DNA of 64,000 nucleotides from Streptomyces griseus. GTDB taxonomy: Bacteria > Actinomycetota > Actinomycetes > Nanopelagicales > Nanopelagicaceae. Below, piece after piece: positions 51,553-61,774 of this stretch. The DNA is taken from the NCBI GenBank assembly GCA_945884695.1, contig CAMCYO010000001.1:1-64000 (forward strand), written 5' to 3'. Within the stretch, counting starts at the first letter, position 1, and each line of letters starts with the position of its first letter. Made by a program: the position numbers and the translations under genes. The notes beneath the pieces are model-generated. The model worked only from the letters and a program-made list of their open reading frames with translations. It did not search any database and had not been told where the DNA came from.

Positions 51553-52362
51553 ATGAATACTAAAATTTCAGCCACTTATGGCCATGGAACGCATAATGAT
51601 TTTGTCATCGTCTTTGATCCCAAGAGTGAAATTTCTATTACAACGGCACAAACGGCACAAATTTGTAATCGACAAACAGGTATTGGAGCAGATGGCCTCA
51701 TTCGAATTACGTCCACCGATGGCAAGTGGTTTATGGATTACAGAAATGCAGATGGATCAATTGCCGAAATGTGCGGAAATGGGATTCGTGTAATGGCCCG
51801 CTACTTAGTAAGTCATGGTCACCAAGCCGAAGGCATATTTGCGATTGATACACGTGATGGAACCAAGCACTTACGAGTGCCAAGTTCGGGTGATATCACC
51901 GTGAATATGGGTCAAATCACTGATGAAAATGATGAGATCACTGTTTCAGCAAATGGATCCATCTGGAATGGCTACAACATCAGCATCGGCAACCCCCATG
52001 CAGTTGCCTTCGTTGAAACTCTGGATGCAATTGGGGATCTGAAACAGCCTCCGATTGTGCGTCCGAAAGATTCATATCCTGAGGGAGTTAACGTCGAATT
52101 CGTAGAACTTCTTCAAGAAAATGAATTGAAGATGAGAGTTTTTGAACGTGGAGTCGGAGAAACTCAATCATGTGGAACCGGAACATGTGCAGTTGCACTT
52201 GCAGCAACGCTTAAATTTAAATCATCGCTACCGGCCAAGTGGATTATTTATCCACCCGGTGGTCGCTTAGAAGTAGAAATAGATCCACATAACAACGCAA
52301 TTCTGAGCGGTCCAGCAGAACTTATTTCAGAACATGACATAACTGCTTTTCTGGTCGCTTAG
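51553..52362 (+). CDS. dapF: Diaminopimelate epimerase
   Basis: This is a 269-residue DapF. The two catalytic cysteines are C74 (MCGNGIRV) and C207 (SCGTGTCA). ATG 51553 is the true start; the frame is open further upstream through the end of miaA but gives a non-homologous extension. It makes meso-diaminopimelate from LL-DAP. Confidence 0.94.
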   Translation: MNTKISATYGHGTHNDFVIVFDPKSEISITTAQTAQICNRQTGIGADGLIRITSTDGKWFMDYRNADGSIAEMCGNGIRVMARYLVSHGHQAEGIFAIDTRDGTKHLRVPSSGDITVNMGQITDENDEITVSANGSIWNGYNISIGNPHAVAFVETLDAIGDLKQPPIVRPKDSYPEGVNVEFVELLQENELKMRVFERGVGETQSCGTGTCAVALAATLKFKSSLPAKWIIYPPGGRLEVEIDPHNNAILSGPAELISEHDITAFLVA

Positions 52363-52378
52363 TGTTGAGAAAAAACTA

Positions 52379-53842
52379 ATGGGCAAAAAGAGCGCAGGGG
52401 ATTCAAGCGAGCACGCTGTAGATGCTGAATTTGAAGCCTTACTTCGTGAAAGCTCGCGTGTCGCCTCCGAATTTGATTCAGAGGATGAGGATTCTCAACC
52501 AGAGCTAGAGCAAAGAAATGCGCTTCGTAGAGTTAAGGGATTTTCCACTGAACTGCAAGACATCACTGAAGTGGAATATCGACAACTTCAGTTAGAACGC
52601 GTTGTCTTGGTTGGCGTATGGACCCAAGGAACTGCGCTGACGGCAGAGAATTCATTAGCAGAACTAAAAGCACTTGCAGAGACGGCTGGATCAGAAGTAC
52701 TTGATGGACTTATCCAAAGGCGAGATAAGCCAGATCCTGCGACATATATTGGTTCTGGAAAAGTTGCCGAGCTTCGCGCGGTTGTGCAAGCAACGGGAGC
52801 GGACACAGTTATTTGTGACGGTGAACTATCGCCATCACAACTTCGCCAACTCGAAGAGAAAGTCAAAGTGAAAGTTGTTGATCGCACCGCACTAATTTTG
52901 GATATTTTCGCTCAACATGCCAAAAGTAAAGAAGGTAAGGCGCAAGTTGAGCTAGCTCAAATGTCATATTTGTTACCTCGGCTTCGCGGTTGGGGTGATT
53001 CACTTTCAAGGCAAGCCGGAGGCCGCGCCGCTGGTGGCGCAGGTATCGGAGGTCGTGGACCTGGCGAAACTAAGATTGAAACTGACCGACGTAAAATTCG
53101 GGATAAAATGGCAAAACTTAAAGATGAAATTCTTGAGATGAAGATTTCGCGGGATACTAAACGTCAAGAACGCACTCGCTATAACATTCCATCCGTTGCG
53201 ATTGCAGGCTACACCAATGCAGGAAAATCCTCACTACTTAATGCATTGACCAATGCCGGAGTTTTAGTTGAGAATGCGCTCTTTGCTACATTAGATCCAA
53301 CAGTTCGCCAATCCCGCACAAGTGATGGTCGGGTATATACGTTGACCGACACCGTGGGATTCGTTCGCCACCTTCCACATCAACTTATCGATGCTTTCAA
53401 GTCAACTCTTGAAGAAGTTGAATCTGCCGATTTGATTGTGCATGTTGTCGATGGTTCACATCCAGATCCCTTTGAACAAATTCGTGCCGTTCGCGAGGTA
53501 ATCAACGACATTGGCGCTGGCCACATAAAGGAAATCATTGCGATTAATAAAGTCGATGTTGCTGATCCTGAAAAAGTCATGGAGATCCTGCGTAATGAAA
53601 GGCAAAGTTACGCATTCTCCGTTCGTACTGGGTTTGGAATGGAAGGCCTTCTTCACGCAATCGAAAATTCTCTACCTCATCCCAGCGTTGAGGTAACAGC
53701 CGTTGTTCCCTATGATCGCGGAGATCTGATTCATGCCATTCATGAGCATGGAGAAATTTTGAGTGAAGAATATGTACCTGAAGGAACTGCTATTCATGCA
53801 AGGGTTAATCCTTCACTGGCGGAGAAGTTATCGCGCTTGTAG
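52379..53842 (+). CDS. hflX: GTPase HflX
   Basis: This is a 487-residue ribosome-associated GTPase. The HflX N-terminal domain (RDKPDPATYIGSGKVAEL) and the glycine-rich linker (GGRAAGGAGIGGRGPGE) precede the G-domain: GYTNAGKSS near 277, DTVGF near 324, INKVD near 388. It has a role in ribosome rescue under stress. Confidence 0.94.
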   Translation: MGKKSAGDSSEHAVDAEFEALLRESSRVASEFDSEDEDSQPELEQRNALRRVKGFSTELQDITEVEYRQLQLERVVLVGVWTQGTALTAENSLAELKALAETAGSEVLDGLIQRRDKPDPATYIGSGKVAELRAVVQATGADTVICDGELSPSQLRQLEEKVKVKVVDRTALILDIFAQHAKSKEGKAQVELAQMSYLLPRLRGWGDSLSRQAGGRAAGGAGIGGRGPGETKIETDRRKIRDKMAKLKDEILEMKISRDTKRQERTRYNIPSVAIAGYTNAGKSSLLNALTNAGVLVENALFATLDPTVRQSRTSDGRVYTLTDTVGFVRHLPHQLIDAFKSTLEEVESADLIVHVVDGSHPDPFEQIRAVREVINDIGAGHIKEIIAINKVDVADPEKVMEILRNERQSYAFSVRTGFGMEGLLHAIENSLPHPSVEVTAVVPYDRGDLIHAIHEHGEILSEEYVPEGTAIHARVNPSLAEKLSRL

Positions 53843-54013
53843 CGGGCACGTGGGCTCAAAGTTCGACAAAAGGAGAGCAAACTCGCAAGGAATAACTTCG
53901 ACACGCCGAGCGTTGTGGGTACTAAGAGAGCAGATATGCGCGATTATGCGCCCGCATAGGTAAATATACCCAGCGTCGGCAATCGTAATGAACATGAAGG
54001 CGAGGTGAATGTA
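53843..54013. other. Intergenic region hflX-DUF4193
   Basis: These 171 bases hold no supported gene. A TATGCG/CGCATA inverted pair with 12 nt between lies at about 53935-53958. GAGG at 54002-54005 is the ribosome site of the next gene. No tRNA fold is seen. Confidence 0.5.
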
Positions 54014-54310
54014 GTGGCAACTGACTACGACACCCCCAGAAAAACGGATGAAGAGTTACACGAAGAATCACTTGAAGAGTTAAAAGCCCGTCGAGTCGAT
54101 GCTCAGTCTGGCCAAGTCGATGTTGACGAAGCAGAAGCGGCTGAAAGTATTGAACTTCCAGGGGCAGATTTATCTGGAGAAGAGCTTTCGGTTCGAGTCG
54201 TTCCCAAGCAAACCGACGAGTTTGCCTGCTCTCGTTGCTTTTTAGTACATCATATTTCCCAGTTGGCAAAGGGCGAAGGCGCTAAAGCTGTTTGTAAAGA
54301 GTGCGCTTAA
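54014..54310 (+). CDS. DUF4193 small zinc-ribbon-like protein
   Basis: This 98-residue actinobacterial protein starts M/VATDYDTPRKTDEEL, has the conserved LKARR.DAQS and ELPGADLSGEELSVRV blocks, and ends in a C-x2-C...C-x2-C zinc ribbon (CSRCFL, CKECA). GTG 54014 has GAGG 8 nt upstream and gives the family N-terminus; GTG 54005 is a weaker alternative. Function is unknown. Its end overlaps the convergent DUF3093 gene by 4 nt. Confidence 0.88.
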   Translation: MATDYDTPRKTDEELHEESLEELKARRVDAQSGQVDVDEAEAAESIELPGADLSGEELSVRVVPKQTDEFACSRCFLVHHISQLAKGEGAKAVCKECA

Positions 54311-54774
54311 TTTCCTAAGGCTCTTCCCAAAGCAACTGCTAAATCTTTTCCTTTTCGCGTACTGATAAGCCAATATGGCGTTGGGTCTCGTGGGTCCTGA
54401 ATTTGTATCTTAATTCCTTGGCTTACCCAAAATCGTATTGCAAGAAAGCTTGCAGGATCTGCATCACGACCGCTAGTAGTGCGCATTCTCTCTTTGTCGA
54501 GTTGAGTTATTTCTCCTAGGAACGCTTGTTCAATGTGTGCACGATTGATTCGCAACTCACCATTAGAAACTTCAATATGAAGGGTTGTTCTCATTCGGAT
54601 AAGTACCAGAAAAAGTGTAGAGAGGATGATTGCCAAAGCGCCGGGCATATTTCCAAGCGCTGCCCAAATAGATAGTGAGAGTGAGGCTAAAAGAAAGTAG
54701 ATGAAAGCTAATAACCACAGTGGTGGCGCAAGTTTTTCCCTGTATACAGGGCTGGATTTCGAACTCTGCGACAT
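54307..54774 (-). CDS. DUF3093 membrane protein
   Basis: This 155-residue protein has two closely spaced hydrophobic helices (WLLAFIYFLLASLSLSIWAAL and MPGALAIILSTLFLVLI) and a soluble C-terminal half. It matches the actinobacterial DUF3093 layout (VYREKLAPPLW start). Function is unknown. It diverges from the thioesterase gene. Confidence 0.82.
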   Translation of the reverse strand: MSQSSKSSPVYREKLAPPLWLLAFIYFLLASLSLSIWAALGNMPGALAIILSTLFLVLIRMRTTLHIEVSNGELRINRAHIEQAFLGEITQLDKERMRTTSGRDADPASFLAIRFWVSQGIKIQIQDPRDPTPYWLISTRKGKDLAVALGRALGN

Positions 54775-54813
54775 AGGAAGACGGTAGCCGATGTTATGAA
54801 GTAACCTCTACCC

Positions 54814-55398
54814 ATGAGCCGTGTAGCAAGTACTGTTCCGCCCGAAGGTGCGGAGATTCCAACACGCCACGAGAAAGCACCAGAAGCAGGAACCCGAATC
54901 CCATCTCATTTCGGGCATTGCTTTGGATGCGGAGATTTACATCCGACAGGTTTGCACTTAGTGGCCCATGCAGGTCAAGGCACAGAACTTACTGCTGAGT
55001 TTACTGTCACTGAAGACCATCAAGGAGCCCCTGGTCTAGCACATGGTGGTTTGCTATCACTTGCATTTGATGAAGCACTTGGAAAGTTAATGTGGTTAAT
55101 TCGCGCTCCTGCCGTCACTGCGCGCCTAGAAACTGATTTTCTAAAACCTGTTCCCATTGGATCTACTTTGCATATAAGTGCACGCATCACTGGCAAAGTA
55201 AATAGAAAAGTCTACACAACAGCCGAAGGGCGCCTGGATTCACCAGAGGGAGTAATTGCTGTAAGAGCTGCAGCACTATTTGTGATTGTTCCCATGAGCC
55301 ATTTCTTGGAAAATTCACCAAAAGAATATTTGGAATATGTAAAAAATCGACCAGAATTGTTGGCATTCGTTGATCCAGATTTTGAGATCAACCCATAA
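54814..55398 (+). CDS. PaaI-like hotdog-fold thioesterase
   Basis: This 194-residue protein has a hotdog thioesterase domain with the HQGAPGLAHGGLLSLAFDE motif near residue 68. The preceding HFGHCFGCGDLHPTGL block is typical of this subgroup. It probably hydrolyses a small acyl-CoA; the substrate is unknown. The stop overlaps dut (TAATG). Confidence 0.82.
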   Translation: MSRVASTVPPEGAEIPTRHEKAPEAGTRIPSHFGHCFGCGDLHPTGLHLVAHAGQGTELTAEFTVTEDHQGAPGLAHGGLLSLAFDEALGKLMWLIRAPAVTARLETDFLKPVPIGSTLHISARITGKVNRKVYTTAEGRLDSPEGVIAVRAAALFVIVPMSHFLENSPKEYLEYVKNRPELLAFVDPDFEINP

Positions 55399-55835
55399 TG
55401 GTCGCAGTTCTCATTCAACGTCTCGATGCAGACCTTCCACTTCCTCGCTATGCAAAAGGTGGCGATGCTGGCGCGGATTTAGTTACGCGAGTTGATTTAA
55501 CTCTTGCTCCGGGAGAGCGAGCACTTGCGCCAACTGGAATTGCAATTGCACTACCCGATGGTTATGCAGCTTTTGTCCACCCGCGCTCAGGTTTAGCAAT
55601 CAAGCATGGAGTTTCTATGGTGAACACTCCCGGGACAGTAGATGCCGGATTCCGCGGAGAGTTACAAATTATTTTGATTAATCATGACCAACACGAGGCA
55701 ATAACTTTTAAGCGAGGTGATCGCATAGCTCAACTTGTAATTCAAAAAGTAGAACACGCTGAATTCGTTGAAGTTTCACAATTACCCGGTTCTGGTCGAG
55801 GAGCCGGCGGATTTGGGTCAACGGGGAGAGCATAA
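55398..55835 (+). CDS. dut: dUTP diphosphatase
   Basis: This is a 145-residue trimeric dUTPase with motifs AGADL, PRSGLAIKHG, NTPGTVDAGFRGE, RGDRIAQL and the P-loop-like GSGRGAGGFGSTG at the C-terminus. It makes dUMP, the substrate for ThyX. ATG 55398 overlaps the previous stop. Confidence 0.95.
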   Translation: MVAVLIQRLDADLPLPRYAKGGDAGADLVTRVDLTLAPGERALAPTGIAIALPDGYAAFVHPRSGLAIKHGVSMVNTPGTVDAGFRGELQIILINHDQHEAITFKRGDRIAQLVIQKVEHAEFVEVSQLPGSGRGAGGFGSTGRA

Positions 55836-56456
55836 ATGAGCAATCACGAAGATAGAGCAAAAGTCATGAGCGCATTTGGTGGTACCAGGGGGTTACTTGA
55901 TTCTGGCTTACCTGCATTGGTTTTCTTAGTTGCATTTAATATAACCCACGAACTTCGCCGAGCTATTATCGCATCGCTGGTAATTGCGGCGATATTGGCT
56001 ATTACTCGCCTCATTCGTAAGGACACTTTGCAACATGTGCTTTCTGGTTTTGTTGGCGTCGCATTCTGTGCGTTTTTAGCTAATCGCACAGGACAAGCTC
56101 AAGATTTCTATCTACCGAAATTATTTACAAATTTAGCATACGGAAGTGCGTATTTAATTGCCAATCTTGTTGGTTGGCCAATTATGGGCTTGCTCTTGGG
56201 CCCAATCTTGGGAGAGAACTTTTTATGGCGCAAAAATCCTGCTCGTAAGCGTGTCTATGTGCGAGCAGGTTGGCTGTGGGTAGCTCTATTCTTCGGTCGC
56301 ATCGTAGTTCAGTATCCAATTTACCGTGCTGGCAATGTAAATCTCCTCGGCACAGTGAATTTGGCTATGGGCTATCCGCTCTTTATTTTAACCGCGTGGG
56401 GTACTTGGATGATTATTAAGCAGACGCCTTCAATTCCACAACCTACTGAGAAATAA
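55836..56456 (+). CDS. DUF3159 membrane protein
   Basis: This 206-residue protein has about five hydrophobic helices and the actinobacterial DUF3159 features (GGTRGLLDSGLPALVFLVAF, VGWPIMGLLLGPILGE). Function is unknown. It immediately follows dut and ends with a 14-nt convergent overlap with the trkA-like gene. Confidence 0.83.
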   Translation: MSNHEDRAKVMSAFGGTRGLLDSGLPALVFLVAFNITHELRRAIIASLVIAAILAITRLIRKDTLQHVLSGFVGVAFCAFLANRTGQAQDFYLPKLFTNLAYGSAYLIANLVGWPIMGLLLGPILGENFLWRKNPARKRVYVRAGWLWVALFFGRIVVQYPIYRAGNVNLLGTVNLAMGYPLFILTAWGTWMIIKQTPSIPQPTEK

Positions 56457-57102
56457 AACATTTCTTTAATAGTTTTTCTGCACTTGCAGAAGCAACAAAT
56501 AAAAGCTCATCTCCTGCGCTAAAAACATCATGAGGGCTTGCCGATATGACTCGACCATCTCGAAGAATTGCCGCGAGTGAGGCGTTCTCGGGGAGCTCAA
56601 TTTCTTCTACTGTTTTTCCGATGCAGTCAGAGTCATCAGGCAAAGTTAGTTCGACCAAGTTTGCTTCACCTTGTCTAAATGAGAATAAGCGAACAACATC
56701 TCCGACAGTCACAGCTTCTTCAACGAGGGCTGAAATGATACGCGGTGTTGAAACGGCAACATCGACACCCCAAGATGAATCAAATAGCCATTCATTCTTT
56801 GGATGATTAACTCTGGCGACGACTCGAGGAACCCCGTACTCAGTTTTTGCTAGGAAAGAAGCAACAAGATTAACTTTGTCATCACCAGTTGCAGCGACAA
56901 GTACTTGGCACTCATTGAGTCTTGCACCGTCAAGGGCTGAAATCTCACAGGCATCTGCCAATAGCCAATCGGCCTCTGGAACGCTATCGATTTTGAGCGC
57001 TTTAGGATCTTTCTCTATCAACAAAACTTGATGTTTGTTATCGAGAAGTTCTCTGGCGATAGCCCGACCAACGTTGCCAGCACCTGCAATGGCTACTCTC
57101 AT
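56443..57102 (-). CDS. TrkA/CeoC-like potassium-uptake regulatory protein
   Basis: This 219-residue protein has an N-terminal RCK Rossmann fold (AIAGAGNVGRAIA) and a C-terminal RCK_C domain. These NAD(H)/nucleotide-binding subunits gate K+ uptake permeases. It overlaps the next trkA gene by 4 nt (ATGA). No membrane permease gene is adjacent, so the partner is elsewhere. Confidence 0.87.
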   Translation of the reverse strand: MRVAIAGAGNVGRAIARELLDNKHQVLLIEKDPKALKIDSVPEADWLLADACEISALDGARLNECQVLVAATGDDKVNLVASFLAKTEYGVPRVVARVNHPKNEWLFDSSWGVDVAVSTPRIISALVEEAVTVGDVVRLFSFRQGEANLVELTLPDDSDCIGKTVEEIELPENASLAAILRDGRVISASPHDVFSAGDELLFVASASAEKLLKKCFISQ

Positions 57103-57764
57103 TTGGCCACCTCTGGAGAGTGAGCAAGTGCTGATTCAACTATCGAAATATCTTTTTCTAGGACCATCACATGGACCAAATCTCCATCTTGTAAAACAGT
57201 ATGGGCATCTGGAACTTGACCCTCGCCCAGGCGTGTAATAAAAGCTACTCGTGCTGGAGTTACATTTTCAATCAGAGATGCTGGGCGTCCAAACCATGAA
57301 GAATCTATATGCATCTCGCAAAGGGCAATAGTTCCACTGGCATCTCGCCATTCGGAACGAGAACCATCGGGCAGGATTCGTCGCATAATCTGCTCTGATG
57401 TCCACAGTACAGTTGCAACAGTTGGAATGCCAAGGCGTTGATAAATTTCAGCACGTCCTGGATCATAAATTCGGGCAACTACGTTCTGCACCCCATACGT
57501 TTCGCGTACAACTCGCGCCGCCAAAATATTTGAATTATCACCATTGCTTACTGCAGCAAATGCTTGGGCCCGCTCAATACCTGCTTCTCGAAGAATGTCT
57601 CCATCAAATCCAACGCCGGTGACTGTGATTCCTTTGAAGTTAGGGCCTAATCTGCGAAAGGCTTCATTTGATTGATCAATGATTGCCACAGAATGCCCTG
57701 AAGCCTCTAACTCATTGGCTAATGAAGAACCAACTCGACCGCATCCCATAATGACAACATGCAC
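57099..57764 (-). CDS. TrkA/CeoB-like potassium-uptake regulatory protein
   Basis: This is a 221-residue RCK protein, VVIMGCGRVGSSLANEL at the N-terminus, with RCK_C at the C-terminus. The start is GTG 57764. It forms the usual actinobacterial ceoB-ceoC pair with the preceding entry. It diverges from the methyltransferase gene (42 nt between). Confidence 0.87.
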   Translation of the reverse strand: MHVVIMGCGRVGSSLANELEASGHSVAIIDQSNEAFRRLGPNFKGITVTGVGFDGDILREAGIERAQAFAAVSNGDNSNILAARVVRETYGVQNVVARIYDPGRAEIYQRLGIPTVATVLWTSEQIMRRILPDGSRSEWRDASGTIALCEMHIDSSWFGRPASLIENVTPARVAFITRLGEGQVPDAHTVLQDGDLVHVMVLEKDISIVESALAHSPEVAK

Positions 57765-57806
57765 AGGTAAAACCTACACCCACTACCACCAATAGGCTTA
57801 CCTACT

Positions 57807-59015
57807 ATGACGTCGCAACGCGGGGAGCTCATCAGTATCGGGGAGCGCTTTGTCGTCACAATTGAAAAGGTGGCCCACGGAGGTCACTTCATCGCCAGGC
57901 ATGATGGCCAAGTCTTCTTTGTTCGCCATGCAATTCCAGGTGAAATACTAGAAGTGGAAGTAACTAATTCTGGCTCGAGTTTTGTCAGAGCAGATGCGAT
58001 TCGAATTATCGAACCATCTCCGGATCGCGTAAGCCCGCCTTGCAAGTATTCGATACCGGGGGGTTGCGGAGGTTGCGATTTTCAACACATAACATTGGAT
58101 CGCCAACGTTTATTGAAAGCAGATGTTATCCGTGAACAATTTTCCCGATTAGCGAAAATGGATATTGATGTAGTTGTTGAAGAAGTTGGTCTTGGGCTCC
58201 ACTGGCGTACCAGAGTGTCAAGTGCAACGTCGCCACAAGGTAAACTCGGTTTTTATGCATCACGCACGCATAACGTTGTCGAGGTTGACGATTGTCTTAT
58301 TGCAGTCGATGAGATGAAGTTCCAAGAGCTATCGGCACGGAAATGGCCAGCAAATTCTCGAGTCGAAATTTCTTCGCCCAGTTTAGGCCCGATTTCCGTA
58401 GCAATTGCTAGTTCAGAGCGAGGATCTAAACCACGAATGACGCAAGGGCCGGCAATCACAGAAGAAACCATTGATGGCCACGTTTTAGAAGTAAGTCAGC
58501 AATCGTTTTGGCAGAGCCATCGACTTGCACCAGAGACTTTAACTGCAAGAATTTTGGAATGTGTTAAAGAAGGAGATCGAGTTTTTGATCTCTATGGTGG
58601 CGTTGGGCTATTCACAGCAGCAATTCTTGATCGCTTGGGTGCAAAGGCAAGCGTGGACTTGGTGGAATCTTCAAGCACATCAGTTGCTGATGCGCGACGG
58701 AACTTTTCTACTTTTCCTAATGTGAGAATCCATGCTGGAGATGTTGCCAAAGTTCTAACTTCATTAGGCGGAGTTGATGTAATTCTCTTAGATCCCCCAC
58801 GCGAGGGAGCGGGGAAGGCAATCATTGAAAATATTGTAAAGAAAAGTCCACGAGTGATTGTTTATGTAGCGTGTGATCCTGCAAGTTTGGCGCGTGATGT
58901 GAGTTACTTGTCAGAGCTAGGATTTGAATTAAAAGAGCTACGCGCCTTTGATCTCTTTCCTATGACACATCATGTGGAGTGCGTCGCACGTTTTGAACCT
59001 TCACAAAAGAGATAA
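57807..59015 (+). CDS. TRAM-domain class I RNA (uracil-5-)methyltransferase
   Basis: This is a 402-residue RumA/TrmA-like enzyme. An N-terminal TRAM domain is followed by a Cys cluster (C..GGCGGCDFQH, likely Fe-S), the SAM motif DLYGGVGLFT near 268 and the catalytic VACDPASLARD near 353. It methylates uridine in rRNA or tRNA. It precedes acnA. Confidence 0.88.
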   Translation: MTSQRGELISIGERFVVTIEKVAHGGHFIARHDGQVFFVRHAIPGEILEVEVTNSGSSFVRADAIRIIEPSPDRVSPPCKYSIPGGCGGCDFQHITLDRQRLLKADVIREQFSRLAKMDIDVVVEEVGLGLHWRTRVSSATSPQGKLGFYASRTHNVVEVDDCLIAVDEMKFQELSARKWPANSRVEISSPSLGPISVAIASSERGSKPRMTQGPAITEETIDGHVLEVSQQSFWQSHRLAPETLTARILECVKEGDRVFDLYGGVGLFTAAILDRLGAKASVDLVESSSTSVADARRNFSTFPNVRIHAGDVAKVLTSLGGVDVILLDPPREGAGKAIIENIVKKSPRVIVYVACDPASLARDVSYLSELGFELKELRAFDLFPMTHHVECVARFEPSQKR

Positions 59016-59022
59016 GATAAGG

Positions 59023-59040
59023 TATCTTGATATCAAGATA
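59023..59040. promoter_or_regulatory. 18-bp perfect palindrome upstream of acnA
   Basis: TATCTTGATATCAAGATA is a perfect palindrome 30 nt before the acnA start. It is a strong candidate operator for aconitase control. I do not recognise the regulator; an AcnR-like TetR protein or another dimeric repressor would fit. Confidence 0.7.
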
Positions 59041-59069
59041 GTTGAGAGAACGCGATCACTGGGGAGATC

Positions 59070-61724
59070 ATGAGTAAGGATTCGTTTAAGTCCAAAAGTA
59101 CACTGACGCTTTCAGGTAAGAGTTATGAAATTTTTGATATCTCCGGAATTGAAGGCGCGCAGAACCTCCCATTTAGCTTAAAGATTTTGCTAGAGAACTT
59201 GTTGAGAACAGAAGATGGCGTCAACATTACCGCCGACCATATTAAAGCCCTTGCACAGTGGGATCCTTCCGTAGAACCAGATACGGAAATTCAGTTCACT
59301 CCGGCTCGCGTCATCATGCAAGATTTCACAGGGGTTCCTTGCATCGTAGATTTGGCAACAATGCGTGAAGCAATTGTTGATCTTGGGGGAGACCCAGCGA
59401 AAGTAAATCCACTTGCTCCTGTTGAATTAGTTATCGATCATTCGGTTATCGCTGATGTCTTTGGTACGAAGGATTCTTTTGTTCAGAACACTGATATTGA
59501 ATACGAGCGCAATCGTGAGCGTTATCGTTTCTTGCGTTGGGGACAAGGCGCTTTTGATGAATTTAAGGTTGTCCCACCAGGAACAGGAATCGTCCATCAA
59601 GTAAATATCGAATTCCTAGCAAGAGTAATCATGACCAGAAAAGTCAATGGCGTCTTGTGTGCCTACCCTGACACCGTTGTTGGTACAGATTCGCATACAA
59701 CCATGGTCAATGGCCTAGGAGTACTTGGCTGGGGTGTTGGCGGAATCGAAGCCGAAGCCGCCCTCCTTGGGCAGCCAGTTTCAATGTTGATTCCTAGAGT
59801 TGTAGGCTTCAAACTAAGCGGAGAAATGCCTGTCGGAACAACTGCGACTGACTTAGCGTTAACGATTACAGAGTCTTTACGTAAACATGGAGTCGTTGGA
59901 AAGTTTGTTGAATTTTATGGACCAGGTGTAGTTCAAGTGCCAATGGCAAACCGGGCAACAATTGGAAACATGAGTCCAGAGTACGGATCTACGTGTGCAA
60001 TTTTCCCTATTGATGATGAAACACTCCGCTATCTTGAGTTGACAGGGCGCAGCAAAGAACAAGTTGAACTCGTGAAGGAATATGCAAAGAGGCAGGGTTT
60101 ATGGCATGACCTATCTCATTCACCACGTTTTTCTGAACAGATTGAATTAGATCTCTCTACAGTCGTTCCATCAATCGCGGGTCCAAAGCGTCCTCAAGAT
60201 CGCATTTCTTTAACTCATTCCAAATCAGCCCTGGCAACTTCACTACCAACGTATTTTTCAGAGAGGACCAATCGTGCTCCAGTTGATATAAAGGTCAATC
60301 AAAAATCAACTACTATTAAAAATGGTGATGTTGTAATTGCCTCGATCACATCTTGCACAAACACTTCTAATCCGTCTGTCATGATTGGCGCAGCGCTACT
60401 TGCCAAGAAGGCAGTCGAAAAAGGCCTGAAATCTGCGCCTTGGGTTAAGACCACACTCGCGCCTGGTTCAAAAGTTGTTACTGATTATTATGACCGTGCG
60501 AATCTAACGCAATATATGGAAAAACTTGGATTTAACTTGGTGGGATACGGGTGCGTTACATGCATTGGCAATTCTGGCCCATTGCCCCTTGAAATAAGTA
60601 AAGCTGTCAATGAACATGATTTGGCTGTGACTGCCGTGCTTTCAGGAAATCGCAATTTTGAAGGACGCATTAGCCCAGATGTGAAGATGAATTACTTGGC
60701 TTCACCCCCGCTAGTAGTTGCATATGCAATTGCAGGCACAATGGATCACGATTTTGAGATAGATTCACTGGGAAATGACTTACATGGTAATCCTGTTTAC
60801 CTTCGTGACATTTGGCCAAGTGCGCAGGAAGTGGATGCAGTTATTGCTACTGCAATCTCTTCTGAAATGTTTACAAAAGATTATGCAAGCGTCTTTGATG
60901 GAGACCATCGATGGAACTCATTGGATACCCCAACAGGTAAGACTTTCGAATGGGACCTTAACTCCACATATGTTCGAAAGCCGCCCTATTTTGAGCAGAT
61001 GCCACGCAATCCACAACCATTAACCGATATCACTGGCGCTCGAGTGCTAGCAATTTTGGGAGATTCCGTCACCACAGATCACATTTCACCGGCTGGAAAC
61101 ATTAAAGTGGATTCACCCGCTGGTAAATATTTAACTGAACATGGCGTTGATCGTAAAGATTTTAACTCCTATGGTTCTCGTCGCGGAAATCACGAAGTAA
61201 TGATTCGTGGAACATTTGCAAATATTCGCCTAAGGAACTTGTTGTTAGATGGCGTCGAAGGTGGATTTACTCGTAACTTCCTTGCTGAAGGAACACAGAG
61301 CACTATTTATGATGCATCCGTTGCTTATCAAGATGCAAATATTCCACTTGTTATTTTGGCAGGCAAAGAATATGGATCTGGATCCTCCAGAGACTGGGCA
61401 GCTAAGGGTACTGCGCTGCTTGGCGTTCGTGTTGTTATAGCCCAATCCTATGAGCGCATTCACCGTTCAAATTTGATTGGTATGGGCGTCTTTCCATTGC
61501 AATTTAAAGATGGCGAAAGTGCAAGTTCACTTGGCTTAACCGGGAGTGAAACATTTACTGTTTTGGGTATTACTGCAATGAATTCTGGCGGTGTTCCCAA
61601 GGAAGTTACAGTCACTGCTGATGGAAAGTCTTTCACTGCCAAGGTGCGAATCGATACTCCTGGTGAGGCAGATTATTACCGCCACGGTGGCATCATGCAG
61701 TATGTGCTCCGCTCACTTCTCTAA
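59070..61724 (+). CDS. acnA: Aconitate hydratase AcnA
   Basis: This is an 884-residue aconitase of the AcnA/IRP class. The 4Fe-4S cysteines lie in SCTNTSNPS and [10 protein letters not shown] (about 428-500); the mobile C-terminal domain has [10 protein letters not shown]. It interconverts citrate and isocitrate. CACTGGGGAG precedes the start. Confidence 0.95.
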   Translation: MSKDSFKSKSTLTLSGKSYEIFDISGIEGAQNLPFSLKILLENLLRTEDGVNITADHIKALAQWDPSVEPDTEIQFTPARVIMQDFTGVPCIVDLATMREAIVDLGGDPAKVNPLAPVELVIDHSVIADVFGTKDSFVQNTDIEYERNRERYRFLRWGQGAFDEFKVVPPGTGIVHQVNIEFLARVIMTRKVNGVLCAYPDTVVGTDSHTTMVNGLGVLGWGVGGIEAEAALLGQPVSMLIPRVVGFKLSGEMPVGTTATDLALTITESLRKHGVVGKFVEFYGPGVVQVPMANRATIGNMSPEYGSTCAIFPIDDETLRYLELTGRSKEQVELVKEYAKRQGLWHDLSHSPRFSEQIELDLSTVVPSIAGPKRPQDRISLTHSKSALATSLPTYFSERTNRAPVDIKVNQKSTTIKNGDVVIASITSCTNTSNPSVMIGAALLAKKAVEKGLKSAPWVKTTLAPGSKVVTDYYDRANLTQYMEKLGFNLVGYGCVTCIGNSGPLPLEISKAVNEHDLAVTAVLSGNRNFEGRISPDVKMNYLASPPLVVAYAIAGTMDHDFEIDSLGNDLHGNPVYLRDIWPSAQEVDAVIATAISSEMFTKDYASVFDGDHRWNSLDTPTGKTFEWDLNSTYVRKPPYFEQMPRNPQPLTDITGARVLAILGDSVTTDHISPAGNIKVDSPAGKYLTEHGVDRKDFNSYGSRRGNHEVMIRGTFANIRLRNLLLDGVEGGFTRNFLAEGTQSTIYDASVAYQDANIPLVILAGKEYGSGSSRDWAAKGTALLGVRVVIAQSYERIHRSNLIGMGVFPLQFKDGESASSLGLTGSETFTVLGITAMNSGGVPKEVTVTADGKSFTAKVRIDTPGEADYYRHGGIMQYVLRSLL

Positions 61725-61730
61725 TTTTGC

Positions 61731-61767
61731 CTCTACTTAGTGCACAATTTTGGGCATCAAAGTAGAG
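61731..61767. terminator. Inverted repeat between acnA and dxs
   Basis: CTCTACTT (61731-61738) and AAGTAGAG (61760-61767) are perfect inverted copies with a 21-nt spacer. It could end the acnA transcript or act as an operator for dxs, whose start is 7 nt further. No clear U-tract follows. Confidence 0.35.
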
Positions 61768-61774
61768 TGAGGCC

